Positions 1 to 10,335 of a DNA stretch of 64,000 nucleotides are shown here, piece by piece; within the stretch, counting starts at the first letter, position 1; each line of letters begins with the position of its first letter. Source of the stretch: CAWGMT01 sp963823675 (GTDB lineage: Bacteria; Planctomycetota; Planctomycetia; Isosphaerales; Isosphaeraceae); NCBI GenBank assembly GCA_963823675.1, contig CAWGMT010000012.1, positions 1,116,001 to 1,180,000 on the forward strand, given 5' to 3'. The translations under genes and the position numbers were made by a program. Below the pieces are notes generated by a model. It was not told the DNA's origin and searched no databases. It was given only the letters and a program-made list of their open reading frames with translations.

Positions 1-2
1 CC

Positions 3-353
3 CCGCCTGCGGTTCGACCGCAGCAACCGCGTGCTCGCCGCAGGCTCGGCGCTGTGCGCGGTGAAGCGATGCAGGCGACGAACACCTTTTTGGCCATACC
101 GGGCACATTGAGCCAGCAGGGCTCATGGCAGTATGACCTGGGCCTCTGCAAGCTCGAAGGAGGGTTGCCCGAGGAAGCGGCCGACCACTTCACCAAGGCC
201 CTCACCCTCGCACCCGACCTGGCCGTCCGGCCGATCGCGGCGTACTACCTCGAAAAGCTCGGCAAACCCGTGCCGCAACCACCCCCGAAACGCCCGGCGA
301 CCAAGGACGCCGCCAAGACCAAGGACGCGAGCACGAAGACGCCGAAACCCTGA
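3..353 (+). CDS. TPR-like protein, C-terminal fragment (5' end outside window)
   Basis: The frame is open from the window edge to a TGA at 351. Residues resembling one tetratricopeptide unit are visible (GLCKLEGGLPEEAADHFTKA, then LAPDL), followed by a Pro/Lys/Thr-rich tail typical of planctomycete cytosolic or exported scaffold proteins. An ATG at 69 is the first in-frame methionine, but it is probably internal because the gene should continue upstream. For roughly the first 55 bases, frame 1 (RFDRSNRVLAAGSALC) looks more protein-like than this frame, so a one-base shift near 50-60 is possible. It is convergent with the next gene. Exact function not recognised. Confidence 0.5.
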   Translation, partial: PPAVRPQQPRARRRLGAVRGEAMQATNTFLAIPGTLSQQGSWQYDLGLCKLEGGLPEEAADHFTKALTLAPDLAVRPIAAYYLEKLGKPVPQPPPKRPATKDAAKTKDASTKTPKP

Positions 354-373
354 GCCGCTCGGTTCGTGGTGAA

Positions 374-1061
374 TTACTCGCCGACCAGGTCGACGTTATC
401 GACCCGGCAGACGACGTTCCTGAAAATCGTCGTTGGTGGAGTATTCCCAGCCGATCAGGTAACTATGCGGCACGACCTTGCCCGAGGCCTTGTCGCGATT
501 CGGGTAGAACATCGCCTTGTAGGGCTGACCGGCCAGGCGGCGGTTGAGATTGGCCACAAGTCCCGGCTGACTGAACACGCCGCCGTCGGTGAACTCATCG
601 TTGGAGATCCAGAGCCCGAACGAAGCTTGGCCCGGGTCGAACTGTGTCGTCGAGCCGGCCTCGAGCGGAGGTGGCAGGTTCTTACCAGTCCGCAAGTCGC
701 CGGCCGTGTTCTTGTACGTGTACGTCCAGAGCGGCATCTTCCTGGGCGCGGCTGCCGCCGGACGCGGCTCGGCATACCACCCGCCCCGGGTCCGCGACGG
801 CAGCCCCAGAGCGATCACCGGGGTGAATTTGACCGGCCCAGGCCCCGCCTTGCGGAACAGCCCCGGCGCCGCCTCCGCGGTCGTCTTCACCGGGTTTTTC
901 AGGTCGCCATACATCGAAAGCCCAAATTGCTCGCGCAATATGATCTCCCAGTCGGGTTCGCCCGGGCCAGGGGCCACCTTGGGCTGCTTGGGCGACTGAG
1001 CCCACAAACTGCATGCCACTCCCAATGGCAGCAAAGCGAAAAGCGCGGAATTCTTGTTCAT
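374..1061 (-). CDS. Exported hypothetical protein, frameshifted near its C-terminus
   Basis: The ATG at 1061 is preceded by GAGG seven bases upstream and starts MNKNSALFALLPLGVACSLW, a good Sec signal peptide; a GTG at 1076 is less likely. The mature part has aromatic/Gly/Asp-rich beta-type sequence (WISNDEFTDGG, then YLIGWEYSTNDDFQ). As read, translation ends at 396 with ERRLPGR. Shifting one base near 420 instead gives NVVCRVDNVDLVGE and a stop at 374. That fits the usual ending of exported beta-sandwich proteins (D-x-x-D followed by a hydrophobic strand), so I place the end at 374. The family is not recognised; an extracytoplasmic location is inferred from the signal peptide. Confidence 0.6.
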
Positions 1062-1163
1062 ATTCAAGCCTCGCACAACGATACTGGATTTTCGATCTTG
1101 GATTGGGCCTTGATCCTGGCTCGCACTGAATCCAAAATCGGCAATCCCAAGTCCAAAATCAGC

Positions 1164-4149
1164 TCAGCACTCGCTGCGCCTCGCCAGCACGGGATCGTCG
1201 GGCCGCCGCAGCGCGATGATACCGAAGACCAGAAGCGCCGCCAGTCCCCCCACCGAGACGGCGCGGCCGACCCGGAACGAAGCCGGGTTATATCGATAGA
1301 CAAGGCGGTGCTTGCCTGACGGAACGGCAGCCCCGCGCATCATGCGGTTGACACGGTAGATCGGGGCCGGCTTCCCGTCGATCGAGAGCTCCCACCCCGG
1401 ATAGAATACATCGGCCAGGACCACGATACCCGGGCTTTCGAGCGTCGCCTCCAGGACGGCCGTCTGCGGCGATGGATAGGTCACATCGACGTGTTCCGAG
1501 CTCTTGGGGCGGCCATCGGAGAGCGTCGCCCCCAGCTCGCTCAACTGGTCGTTGTCGACCCAGACCAGCGTGCGCGGATCGAAGACATGCTGCGTCTCGT
1601 CATGCCAGATGGGATCGTCCGCGTAGATGATCTCCTGCATGGCGTCGGCTCGCGACTCGCGCGACAAGCCGACGGCCGGCTTGATGGTCCGAGCGCGATG
1701 AACGACCCAGGCGCGGGGGTACTCGTTGAGGTTCCGGAAGATCTGATAATCCTTGGTCTCGACCCATTGATTGACCGCGTCCTGGAAATTCGGCCCGTTG
1801 AAGAAGGAGGGCTTGGGGTGTACCGGCTCGTACCGAAACCGGAACGACGCGAACCCGCGCAAGTCGTCGCGCCAGCCATTGGGAAACGACGGCACCACGA
1901 AGTAACGCGTGTTCCACATATCAAAGGCCCGACGCGGGTAGTAGACGACTTCCTTGCCGAGCTCGATCGGCAGCGCCTTGGCAAACGCGGGGTCGCGGAT
2001 CGTGCGGGGAAAGCCGTTGAAGTACCACTCGTAGTCGTACAGCTCGGCGACGCCGAGCGTATGCGTATACTCGATGCCCAGATTGATCCCGTGCTTCGGC
2101 TGAAGGGTGCCTCGTTCCCACGAAACGAAATCGCTCACGCGATTCGCCGACTCCGTTTTGGCCCAGCCCGGCGGCGACCAGAGCGCCATGCGGTGCACGC
2201 GAAATGGCCCCGGCGAGGGCTGATCGCGCTCGGCCGCCTTGATGTGCGCGAGGACTTCGGGCTCGTCCTCAAAAAGCCGCTGCGGAACCGTCAGCACGTA
2301 CTGGGCATTCGCCAGCGCCAGATCGGCTGTCATCACCGCGAGCACCAGGGTGCCGGCCAACATCGGCCGTTTTGCGGCCCAGCGAGCCGCGACCAGTCCC
2401 AGGCCGAGCACGATCAAGCCCTGAATCAGAGCGCGGATGATGGCGGCATACGCCCGGTCGGCGTGAAATGGGCCGAACGACGAGTCAGGGCCGTACGCCT
2501 TGAACGCGCTTTGTATCGGTGCGCGATACCAGAGCACCACGCCCAGACAGGCGAGGGTCAAGACCGATCAGCACGCAGAACAGCACCGTCATGGCGCGGT
2601 GCGCCCCGATACGAGACGGTCCCAGCCCATCCCAGCCAGAGCGGCCAGGCCGAGCGCCGTGAAGGTGAAGAGCTTGCCCGGGAAGCGGAACTGCCGGAAG
2701 CCCGGCAGGATTGTCGTCAGCCACCAGTAAAAGCCGCCGTCGCCATCGCGGAGATAGCCGTCCAGCCGTATCGGAGTCGCATCGACGGGATCGATGGGAC
2801 CGAGGCCCGGTAATCCATGGAAAACCCTCGTGATCCAGATCGGGCTGGTGTACTCGCCCAGGCTTCCCAGCAGGCTGAACAGCACGATCGCCGACAGCCA
2901 GACCTGCCAGGGCCGGCCCCGCCCGAGCGTGAGCACGCCCAGGGACAGGACCAAAGTCAGCCCCCCCAGATACAGCGACGGCACCCAGACCTTGGGCCGC
3001 ATTCCAGGCAAGGCCAGCACATCGGCCCAGTAGCGATTGCCCCCAAAGTGGACACCCATCACGTTGGGCCATAAGAGCTCGATCAGACGGTACGGCTCGA
3101 CCCCGAACGGATAGATATCGTGAGGACCGGCGCCCGCCGCGCGAGACGTCTGCTGGGTAAACTCGATCACCGGGAAGAGCTGAATCGCGGTGACGGCAAC
3201 CGCGAGCCCGGCCGATGCCGCCAGCCCCAGCCACATCGCACCCAGCGGATAACGCCAGCCTCGACCTCGCCAGTAGTACACAAACCCGATCGCGACCGAG
3301 GCCCACGCCAGGCCCACCGCGGTCGGGACCCAGAGCATCCAGCGCAAGGGCGGCGCCGGGATGCCCGGCTCGCGGAACTGGGGCAGCCACTGCGCCACGG
3401 CCACCGTCCCGGCAAACCAGCCAACCAGGGCGAGTGCCCCCGACAAAGCGATCAACACGCGGTGACGGTATCGCCGACCCCGGAAGGGCAGGACCACTGG
3501 AAACCGATCGTGCCTGCCGGCGCCTTTGCCAGGCCAGCCCGAGAGCGTAGCTGCCGCCGGCAAGCCCCAGGAGATAGGCGGCCTGGGGGTCGCCCCCAAG
3601 TAGCTGCATGGACAGCACGATCGCCAGCTCGAGCATGCCCAGGCGGCGGCCCAGCCGGACCCAGCGGTCGATCGCACGCATCCCGAGCGGCAGCCAGGCC
3701 GCCCCCACGAGGTAGATGACGTTGCAATACTGAAACAGAGATCGGTGCGCCAAAGGCGTAAGCCAGAGCGGAAAGCGCCGACCCGACCCAGCTCGTCCCC
3801 CAGGAGCGCAGGAGCGCCAACATCGCAATAAACGCCAGCGCCGTATGGACGACGACATAGATTCGTGCCGCCCAGGGATAGGGCAGCACGGCATAGATGA
3901 CCTTGCCTGGGTACATCACGGCGGCAGTCGGATTGCCGAGCAAGGGCACGCCGGCATTCTCCTCAGGCTCCCAGAGCGGCCACCGCCCGGCGTTCCACTC
4001 GCGCTCCACGCGCTCGTAGAGGGGATAATAAAAGTGGGCCGCGTCGCGGTAGCCGAACTGGCGATGGGAGGAGAGGCGGGTCCATAACACGACAGGAACA
4101 CAGCGAAAAAGCAGATCACGATCAAGATCAAGGAATAAAGGCGGTTCAT
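1164..4149 (-). CDS. YfhO-family polytopic membrane protein (as read, broken by about five frameshifts)
   Basis: Reading across frames gives one continuous protein of about 990 residues. It has an N-terminal membrane anchor (MNRLYSLILIVICFFAVFLS), the family-type stretch FGYRDAAHFYYPLYERVE followed by WPLWEPEENAG, about a dozen membrane segments, a periplasmic region, and the typical C-terminal beta domain (YPGWELSIDGK, then GKHRLVYRY) with a last helix. Shifts are needed near 4090, 3742, 3505, 2595 and 2560; the last two lie only 35 bases apart and cancel each other. YfhO-type proteins are membrane glycosyltransferase-like enzymes acting on lipid-linked sugars. A paralogue lies at 17421-20126. 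It could be a decayed gene, but nearly every residue block is intact, which favours sequence error. Confidence 0.7.
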
Positions 4150-4414
4150 GACTGATTTCGGTCGCGGAGGACCGATCCCCGTACGTCCCCGCCGCTTGGG
4201 ACCGTCAGGAATGCGAATGACCATGGACGAAGGTTAATCGATCTTGGTCCGCGGACAGGGATCGCTTCCATCGTAGCAGCACGCGAACGGCCGCGCCAGA
4301 TCAGAGTCGCGGTTGGTCCGCGTTCCGCCAAGCCGGTGCGGCGAAATGGTTGAACAAATTAGCCTTTTTTCCGTTGTCGCGCATCCGATGGAATCAACGC
4401 GGAGGACCAACTCG

Positions 4415-4588
4415 ATGGCTACAGACGTGAAAGTGCCGGCGAGCCCCGATGATCTCCTGGCTGAGATTCGCGACAGGGCCCAGCGCGCTGCCAATGGCAT
4501 CCGCGACCTCGATGACTCAAGTCGCTGGCGACCCTGCCGTGACCTGAGGCAGTCAGACTTAGTTTCGTGCCTTTCGTGGTTAATCTGA
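4415..4588 (+). CDS. Small hypothetical protein or truncated gene start
   Basis: The ATG at 4415 has a strong GGAGG nine bases upstream. The first 35 residues (MATDVKVPASPDDLLAEIRD, then RAQRAANGIRDLDD) read like a genuine soluble, helical N-terminus. The remaining 20 residues (RPCRDLRQSDLVSC) do not, and the frame stops at 4586-4588. This looks like the 5' end of a longer gene that has been truncated. It lies about 90 bases upstream of the Uma2 gene in the same direction. No family recognised. Confidence 0.35.
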   Translation: MATDVKVPASPDDLLAEIRDRAQRAANGIRDLDDSSRWRPCRDLRQSDLVSCLSWLI

Positions 4589-4677
4589 GGCAATGGGCGC
4601 TGGGGAGGAGGGTTCCGGCTGCGAAAGCCCTGCCGTCGCTGCACTGCTTGGCTACAATGGACGCAGGAGGCTATGAG

Positions 4678-5265
4678 ATGCCCACTGTCGCCAAAACGTA
4701 TCTGACGGCTGAGGAATACCTTGCCCGGGAACGTCTCGCGAATTTCCGCAGCGAATTCTATCGCGGCGAGATGTTCGCCATGGCGGGAGCGAGCTGGGAG
4801 CACACGCTCATCAAGGATAACCTGGCACGCCTGGCGGGAAATCAATTGGAAGGCGGGCCGTGCCGGGTATTGACCAGCGACTTGCGCGTCAAGATCAGCG
4901 CGACCGGTTTGTATACGTACCCGGATATTGTCGTCGTGTGCGATGAGCCGCAGTTCGAGGACAACCAGTTTGACACGCTGCTCAACCCGCGCGTCGTGGT
5001 CGAGGTGCTTTCGGACTCCACGGAAAAATATGATCGCGGGACCAAGTTTGCGCATTATCGCCAACTGCCGTCGGTGCAGGAGTACGTGATGGTCGCCCAG
5101 GATCGCCCGCTCGTGGAACGATACGTTCGCCAGGACGACAACACCTGGTTGCTGTCCGTGTTCAGCGATCTCGCCCAAACGTTTGCTTTTGGATCCATTG
5201 ACGTTCAGGTTGCGCTCGCGGACATCTACCGTAGGGTGGCGTTTCCCGAGACAACGGACCGCTAA
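4678..5265 (+). CDS. Uma2 family endonuclease-fold protein (DUF820)
   Basis: A 195-residue protein. The ATG at 4678 is chosen because GGAGG sits seven bases upstream and the sequence from there (MPTVAKTYLTAEEYLARERL) is the normal family start. The PD-(D/E)XK core is visible: YPDIVVV (Asp83), VVVEVLSDST (Glu109) and a downstream Lys in RGTKFAHYR. These are followed by the family-typical SVQEYVMVAQDRPLVERYVR. Uma2 proteins are abundant in planctomycetes and cyanobacteria; their substrates are unknown and nuclease activity is inferred from the fold. The gene stands alone, with no partner apparent. Confidence 0.9.
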   Translation: MPTVAKTYLTAEEYLARERLANFRSEFYRGEMFAMAGASWEHTLIKDNLARLAGNQLEGGPCRVLTSDLRVKISATGLYTYPDIVVVCDEPQFEDNQFDTLLNPRVVVEVLSDSTEKYDRGTKFAHYRQLPSVQEYVMVAQDRPLVERYVRQDDNTWLLSVFSDLAQTFAFGSIDVQVALADIYRRVAFPETTDR

Positions 5266-5531
5266 ATCGGCTTGCACAATTCCGGGAGGGCGAGCCATTC
5301 TCCAAGGCAGCCCGGACGGAGCCTCGCCCGCCCAGCATCACGCAAGCCCATTCGGCGGATCTTGGCCCGGACAACGTCATCTCTCGAGCGAATCTGGACT
5401 CTGCCGGCATTTTCGCTTATACAATAACAAGGGAAGGTTCATTCATCCCGAGCCGGCCAACGACCTGTCGGCGACAGATCAACCGAGAATCGAGAATCGA
5501 CCTGCCGGCACGTGTCCCGAGGAGTTTTCTC
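5266..5531. other. Intergenic, no gene seen
   Basis: 266 bases between the Uma2 and msrA genes. Open frames here are short and show no recognisable protein. A purine-rich GAGGAG just before 5532 is the msrA ribosome-binding site. Confidence 0.5.
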
Positions 5532-6398
5532 ATGCGTTCCCACTGGCCAGCGGTTCTTCGGGCAGTCCTGGCGGTATTCTGCCTGGCCACGGCAGCCGTT
5601 GCTCAGGACCGCGCCACCGACACTCAGGACCAAGCGCAGCCCGATGGCAGTTCAACCCCGAAGAAATCGGCCGCGGCCAAGCCCAAGACCCGGCGCTACG
5701 CCTCCGGACGGAGCACGCCGGCTGACACGGCCGGTACATTGGCATCGTCATCGTCGACAACCACCACCGCTCCCAAAACCGAGTTTGCCACGTTTGGCGC
5801 TGGCTGCTTCTGGCACGTCGAGGATACGTTCGAGCACTTGAAGGGCGTCAAGAACGCGGTCTCGGGGTATTCCGGCGGTATGGTCGCCTACCCGTCCTAC
5901 GAAATGGTCCACACGGGAGAAACCGGGCACGCCGAAGTCGTTCAGGTCGAGTATGACCCCAGCGTCGTCAGCTACGAGCAACTGCTCAATGTTTTCTGGA
6001 GGTGCCATGATCCCACCTCGATCAACCGGCAGGGTGAAGATGAGGGGCCTCAGTACCGCTCGGTGATCTTGTATCATTCCGAAGATCAGCGCAAGGCGGC
6101 CCTCAAATCGTATCAACAGCTCACGAAGGCGCGCGTATTCCGTTCGCCGATCGTGACCCAACTGGTCCCGATGCAGGCGTTTTTCCCGGCCGAGGATTAC
6201 CACCAGAACTATTACAGCGGCCTGCGACGCACGACAACGCGCCGGCGCAGGCCGGCCGCCGCCACTGCCAGGTTCAAGCCGGCTCCGACCAAGTCCAAGA
6301 CCGCGGCGCGGCCCGCCCAGAAGCCTCTTGCGACGCCCGCAGCGGCCAAAGACGAGTCGGCTGCTTCCCAGCACGACAACGACAAGCCAGTTCCGTAA
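5532..6398 (+). CDS. msrA: Exported peptide-methionine (S)-S-oxide reductase
   Basis: Reduces methionine-S-sulfoxide in proteins. Residues 1-24 form a signal peptide (LAVFCLATAAVAQ). A Ser/Thr/Pro-rich linker runs to about residue 82, and the MsrA domain covers about 84-228. Visible in it are the GCFW catalytic motif (residues 91-94, Cys92 nucleophile), GYSGG, HTGETGHAEVVQVEYDP and EDYHQNYY. A 60-residue Arg/Lys/Pro/Ala-rich tail follows and is not part of the enzyme. The ATG has GAGGAG upstream. The signal peptide puts the enzyme outside the cytoplasm, suggesting repair of envelope proteins, while the basic tail might bind wall or surface polymers (inference). Confidence 0.93.
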   Translation: MRSHWPAVLRAVLAVFCLATAAVAQDRATDTQDQAQPDGSSTPKKSAAAKPKTRRYASGRSTPADTAGTLASSSSTTTTAPKTEFATFGAGCFWHVEDTFEHLKGVKNAVSGYSGGMVAYPSYEMVHTGETGHAEVVQVEYDPSVVSYEQLLNVFWRCHDPTSINRQGEDEGPQYRSVILYHSEDQRKAALKSYQQLTKARVFRSPIVTQLVPMQAFFPAEDYHQNYYSGLRRTTTRRRRPAAATARFKPAPTKSKTAARPAQKPLATPAAAKDESAASQHDNDKPVP

Positions 6399-6435
6399 AT
6401 CACAAGGCGTTCGCGCCGGGATCACCCCCCCTTAC

Positions 6436-6457
6436 CCCTCCTTTCGCAAGGCGGGGA
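6436..6457. terminator. Imperfect GC hairpin between convergent genes
   Basis: CCCCTCCTTTCGCAAGGCGG and the following GG form a short stem (CCCC/CCTT against AAGG/GGGG) between the convergent ends of msrA and the ABC-2 permease gene. It has no clear U-tract. It resembles the CCCC...GGGG palindromes at 43612-43770 and could be an interspersed repeat used as a bidirectional terminator. Confidence 0.35.
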
Positions 6458-6480
6458 AAGCGTGAGGGCGGTCGCCTGCG

Positions 6481-8271
6481 TCAGGACGGCTCGGCGACGG
6501 GCTGGGGTTCGATGTGGGCCTTGACGGCGGCTTGGGCCTTCGCCTTGCCCGTCGGCAGGAAGACGGGTTGCAGCGCGTGGCCGTAGAGGAACTTGTTGAC
6601 GCTGCTAGCCACGGCGCCGCCGGCCATGCGGCCGGCGAGGCGGTCGAAGCGCAGGCGCGTATCGGCCACGACCAGGATGGTGATCAAGAAGAGCACGGTG
6701 TTGGTGGCGAGCGGCCAGGCCAGGTCCCAGCTCATTGGAAAAAAGGCCGTCGGCGCCATGTTGGGCGGAACCAGGCCGAACCGGATCGCGGAAAGCCAGA
6801 GCGTGAAACAGATCGCCAGCACCAGCAGGATGATCGAGAGGGCCAGAAAGGCCACGATGGCTTGCACGAGCAGCCAGCGAAAGATGACCGACGTCATGGC
6901 GCGCGTCGCCGAGGGCATGGCGAGCGAACAGCGCACTCCCATCGCCGCCATGAACGTTCCGCCGGTGAAAACGCCGGCCATCCATCCGGCATAATCTCCG
7001 CCGCGCACCGCCCCGAACATGAGACCGAGAGTCCAGGCCATGATCATCGCGCCGGCCATATAGCGCAGGGCGTTGAGGCTGCCGAAGAGCTTGGCCGGCA
7101 CGATTTCATCGGGCGTAAGGGGCGTGACCAGAAGCGCGTCCCAGGTTGCCCGGTCGCGTTCCGACGCGATCGAGACCGCGGCCCGCAGGCCGATGCCAAA
7201 CTGGAGCAAGACGCTCAGCAGCAACCCCGTATCCTGGAGGAGCCAGCCCAGCTCGTTGGTCGCCCAGGCCTCCCGTTCGAGATTTCGTTGCCAGAACAAG
7301 GACCAGGCGGCGACCCCCGCGAGCCAGAGACTCACGCCGCCGATCACGAGCGTGACCAGCACGCCCAGCCAGCGGCCAACTCGACCCAGCGTGCCGACGC
7401 GCTCGATAAAGAGCTCTTTCCAGAGCATCGGCCGCTCGCCGATCGCCGGCACGAAGCCCCGGCGATGTTTCTTCTTGACTGTGTCCATGGTTGCGAGGCA
7501 GCTTGACCGCAGTCGGGTGCTCGCAAACGCCGCAGACGCGACGCCCAGCAAAAGCCAGATCGCCGAAGTTGTCAGTGCAGGCCCGAAATCCTCCTCTTCG
7601 AGCAGACGATGCATGCTGAAATAGGGGTTGATGGTCTGGAGCCCTCGGGCAGCCTGGACGGGCAATCCGAGTTGTTGCAGGAGGGGGCTTAGGTAAAGCA
7701 CGAGGATGCCGATATAGACGGCGAAAAGCGCGTCGCGTCCCCGCCGCGACACAACCGAAGCCAGTACCGACAGCCCCCCTTCCCCGATGGCGACAGCGGC
7801 CAGAACGAGCACGAACGTGCCCAGCGCCCCGATGCCAAGACCGTTCCAGGCTGCCAGGATTGCGACGACCGGAACACCGGCCAGCAAGACCATGCCGACC
7901 TGGCTGAGCTTGCCGATCAAGCGTCCCAGCACGATCTCACGCGGCCTGGCCGCCGTCGTGAGCAAGAGCTGGAGCACCCCGCGCTCGCGTTCACCAGCCA
8001 GCGAGCCGGCCAGAACGGCCGGCACCATCAGAACGGCGATCGTCACCAGCACCATCGCCGAGAACCAGAGCGCCGCCCGGACGTAGCCGACCGGGACAAA
8101 AAACGGATCGATGAGGAGCGTGAACCACCAGGTATAAAGCAGACAGATCAACACCAGCGCCAGCAGTCCGCCGGCCAGGCAGTGCGCAAGAATCAGCCAC
8201 CCCCGCGCGGCGGCGCGGCGGCATTCGGGTACGATCAGGGGGCCGAACAACACCAGCATGAAGTCGATCAC
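6481..8271 (-). CDS. ABC-2 type transporter permease (two ABC-2 modules)
   Basis: About 596 residues with some 12 membrane segments. Two copies of the ABC-2 coupling motif are seen: GERERGVLQLLLTTAARPRE and SERDRATWDALLVTPLTPDE. This indicates a duplicated permease of the NosY/gliding-export type, working with an ATPase not seen in this window. The GTG at 8271 overlaps the stop of the upstream gene (GTGA), implying translational coupling; an ATG at 8259 is an alternative. The frame continues upstream for more than 1 kb without a stop, but that part is noise antisense or out of frame to the upstream genes. Confidence 0.88.
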   Translation of the reverse strand: MIDFMLVLFGPLIVPECRRAAARGWLILAHCLAGGLLALVLICLLYTWWFTLLIDPFFVPVGYVRAALWFSAMVLVTIAVLMVPAVLAGSLAGERERGVLQLLLTTAARPREIVLGRLIGKLSQVGMVLLAGVPVVAILAAWNGLGIGALGTFVLVLAAVAIGEGGLSVLASVVSRRGRDALFAVYIGILVLYLSPLLQQLGLPVQAARGLQTINPYFSMHRLLEEEDFGPALTTSAIWLLLGVASAAFASTRLRSSCLATMDTVKKKHRRGFVPAIGERPMLWKELFIERVGTLGRVGRWLGVLVTLVIGGVSLWLAGVAAWSLFWQRNLEREAWATNELGWLLQDTGLLLSVLLQFGIGLRAAVSIASERDRATWDALLVTPLTPDEIVPAKLFGSLNALRYMAGAMIMAWTLGLMFGAVRGGDYAGWMAGVFTGGTFMAAMGVRCSLAMPSATRAMTSVIFRWLLVQAIVAFLALSIILLVLAICFTLWLSAIRFGLVPPNMAPTAFFPMSWDLAWPLATNTVLFLITILVVADTRLRFDRLAGRMAGGAVASSVNKFLYGHALQPVFLPTGKAKAQAAVKAHIEPQPVAEPS

Positions 8272-9081
8272 GGGCCGTCCAGCTCCCCGCCGAGCAAGGA
8301 AATCGGCGGCTTCGATGCAGCCACGCAGGCAGCCCGAGCGCGAGGACGGGTCAAGAACCAGATGAGACACACCGGATAGATCGATGCGATCGCGGCCGTT
8401 GCCACCGAAGTCACGGCGGAGACCACGGCCGACATCTGCGCCAGGCTGGTCGCCGGAAATGGCGAGCCGCCCCGCCCCGATCTGGCCGTCGCCTGTTTCC
8501 CGATGTTCGTGAACATCTTGTTCATCTTTTCGGTCGTGATCGGAATGATCACGAGCATCGTGACGCCAACGATTACGCCCCACCGTGCAATCTTGAGCCA
8601 GGCGATGGCGATTGCCATCCGCCGCGCCCACTCCGCCAAAGCCAGCAGCCCGCAGCCCGCGACGATCATGCACACGTTCAGCAAAATCCCCGTCGCGAGT
8701 TCGGTGTAGGTGTAGGTCAAAATCCGGATGTCGGAGTTCATGCTGATGGCGTCGTCGAGCATATTCGGGTCCGGGCCTTCGGTCGATTCCAGCGCCTGGA
8801 GCTCTGTCTCCAGTTCTTTTTTCTCCTCCTCCTTCGTGGCTGCCTTGACCTTGTTCTTTGAGCTCGGCGATCTTGGCCTGCCGCTTGGCTTTCTGATCCG
8901 CCAGTTGTTCCTTGAATTGATCCTGGAACCCCTTGACGAACCCGGGCGCGTAAAAGGTCCAGAGGCCCAGCCCGGCTCCGTACAGAAGCAAGAGTGCGCC
9001 AAACACGATGCTCATCACGCCGAACGAGCGGGGAACCTGGGGATTGGGTACGACCCACTGTCCCTCTGACTGTTTGTCCAT
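8268..9081 (-). CDS. Four-helix membrane protein with coiled coil (frameshift near 8860)
   Basis: The ATG at 9081 starts MDKQSEGQWVVPNPQVPRSF, then a first membrane helix (IVFGALLLLYGAGLGLWTF). A charged coiled coil follows (QFKEQLADQKAKRQAKIAEL). A one-base shift near 8855-8865 is needed to continue into NKVKAATKEEEKKELETELQ and three more helices (LLNVCMIVAGCGLLALAEWA; WGVIVGVTMLVIIPI; AIASIYPVCLIWFL), ending at 8268. The protein is about 270 residues. It belongs to no family I can name, though similar proteins occur beside planctomycete ABC-2 permeases. It is coupled to the permease gene by a four-base overlap and probably acts in the same membrane assembly (inference). Confidence 0.7.
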
Positions 9082-9218
9082 CGTCGTCGAGCTCCAGGAC
9101 GCGATTTTCAGAAAACCTAGCTTCTCGAATCGCAACGTCCAGAACGCCGTTGCGATCCCAAAAAAGGATACCAAGTTTTTGCCTGAGAGTGTTGTTCGCC
9201 CTGGAGCGCGAAAGATTT

Positions 9219-10198
9219 TTAGTCGTCGCTGCGGAAGTCGCGATCGAATCGCTCCTGGAGACTGCGGACGCGCCTTTGCTGGACCAGCCCGGCAACGCGC
9301 TCGCGCAGCCGTGGGTCGTGGGAATGGATTTTCAGGGCCGTCAGGGCGGCGGCCGCGTGCCGTTCCGAGTCGGATGCGACCCGCTCGAGCAGGTAGTCGA
9401 TGGCGGCGGGCAGGCGCAGCATGGCGATGGCCAGCAGGATCTCGTCCTCCAGTTCGGGGTGCTCGCGCCGCAGCCAGCAGGACTTGAGCGCCTCGAACGC
9501 GCCGGGCAGCCGCGACTTGCCGAGCGCGAGCACCGCCGCCTCGCAGTGCGCGGGGCCGCCCGACTCGAGTAACCCGGCGACAAACGGCAGATACTCGCCG
9601 GGGTCGACGGTCAAAAGACCCGAGAGGCATTCCGAAAGGACCTCGGGGTCGGCGTCTCCCAGGCGAGCCTTGAGGCGAAGAACCAGGGCGGCGGATTCGG
9701 TACCGAAACAACCGAGGGCCAAGGCGGCCGCGATCCGCACTTCCCGCTCGGAATCGGCCATCGCGTCAACCAACAGGGGCAGATCGCGCACGGTTCCGAT
9801 CCGCGCCAGCGCGATCAGCGCCGCGGCACGCAGGGCGCGGCCGAATCGGCCTCTCCGCCCCATACCGGCTCGAGCTGCACGTGGCGGGCGGCTTTCTGAA
9901 AGACCTCCGGCTCTGAATGCTCAAGTTTGTCGAGCGCCTGGATGACCGCGATCTTGGCGCGGCAGAGCTTGTCATCCTTCAACGGGTTCGTCAGGAAGCG
10001 CTCGAAGGCCGACTCCAGGTCGGCGGCGAGCCCGGTGAAGCTCTGTTCTCCGACGATCGCCGCCGCCGCGGCGACGATCAGGTTCGATCGGTCCTTGAGC
10101 CTGCGCCGCAGCTCGGCCTCAATCTCGGCGGAGGGCTCCTGCGCGCGCAGCCGGCGAATCGCCGCCAGCTTCTCATCGAGCGATAATCGGTTGGCCAT
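9219..10198 (-). CDS. HEAT-repeat protein (frameshift near 9840)
   Basis: The ATG at 10198 begins MANRLSLDEKLAAIRRLRAQ. Helical pairs of HEAT/armadillo type follow throughout (LRAAALIALARIGTVRDLPL; REVRIAAALALGCFG; HCEAAVLALGKSRLPGAFEA), giving about 325 residues. The first 120 codons and the rest are in different frames. A one-base change in GCCGCGCCC near 9840 joins ADSA to ALRAAALIALARIG. HEAT proteins are protein-protein scaffolds. It is the first gene of a minus-strand group with the two membrane proteins, so a scaffold or regulator role for that transporter is plausible but unproven. Confidence 0.75.
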
Positions 10199-10335
10199 CC
10201 TTTTCTCCCGTGCCAGAGACGCGTTTCATCTTAATCAAAAATCAGGCTGAGCCTACCGGCTTGACTGCGCAATTTCGGCGGTCTTACGATGAGTCACGGT
10301 TCCTGCGAGGCGAACACATCTCGGGAGAACATTAC

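Noticed and set aside
366..2813. Long plus-strand frames opposite the exported and YfhO genes
   Set aside because: Arg/Pro-rich translations with no motifs, on the strand opposite clear genes. They are typical high-GC antisense frames.
6481..9711. Single 1,076-codon minus-strand frame
   Set aside because: Only 6481-8271 and the first part of the 9081 gene are real in this phase. The rest is Arg/Gly-rich noise overlapping the HEAT gene and the second part of the membrane-protein gene.
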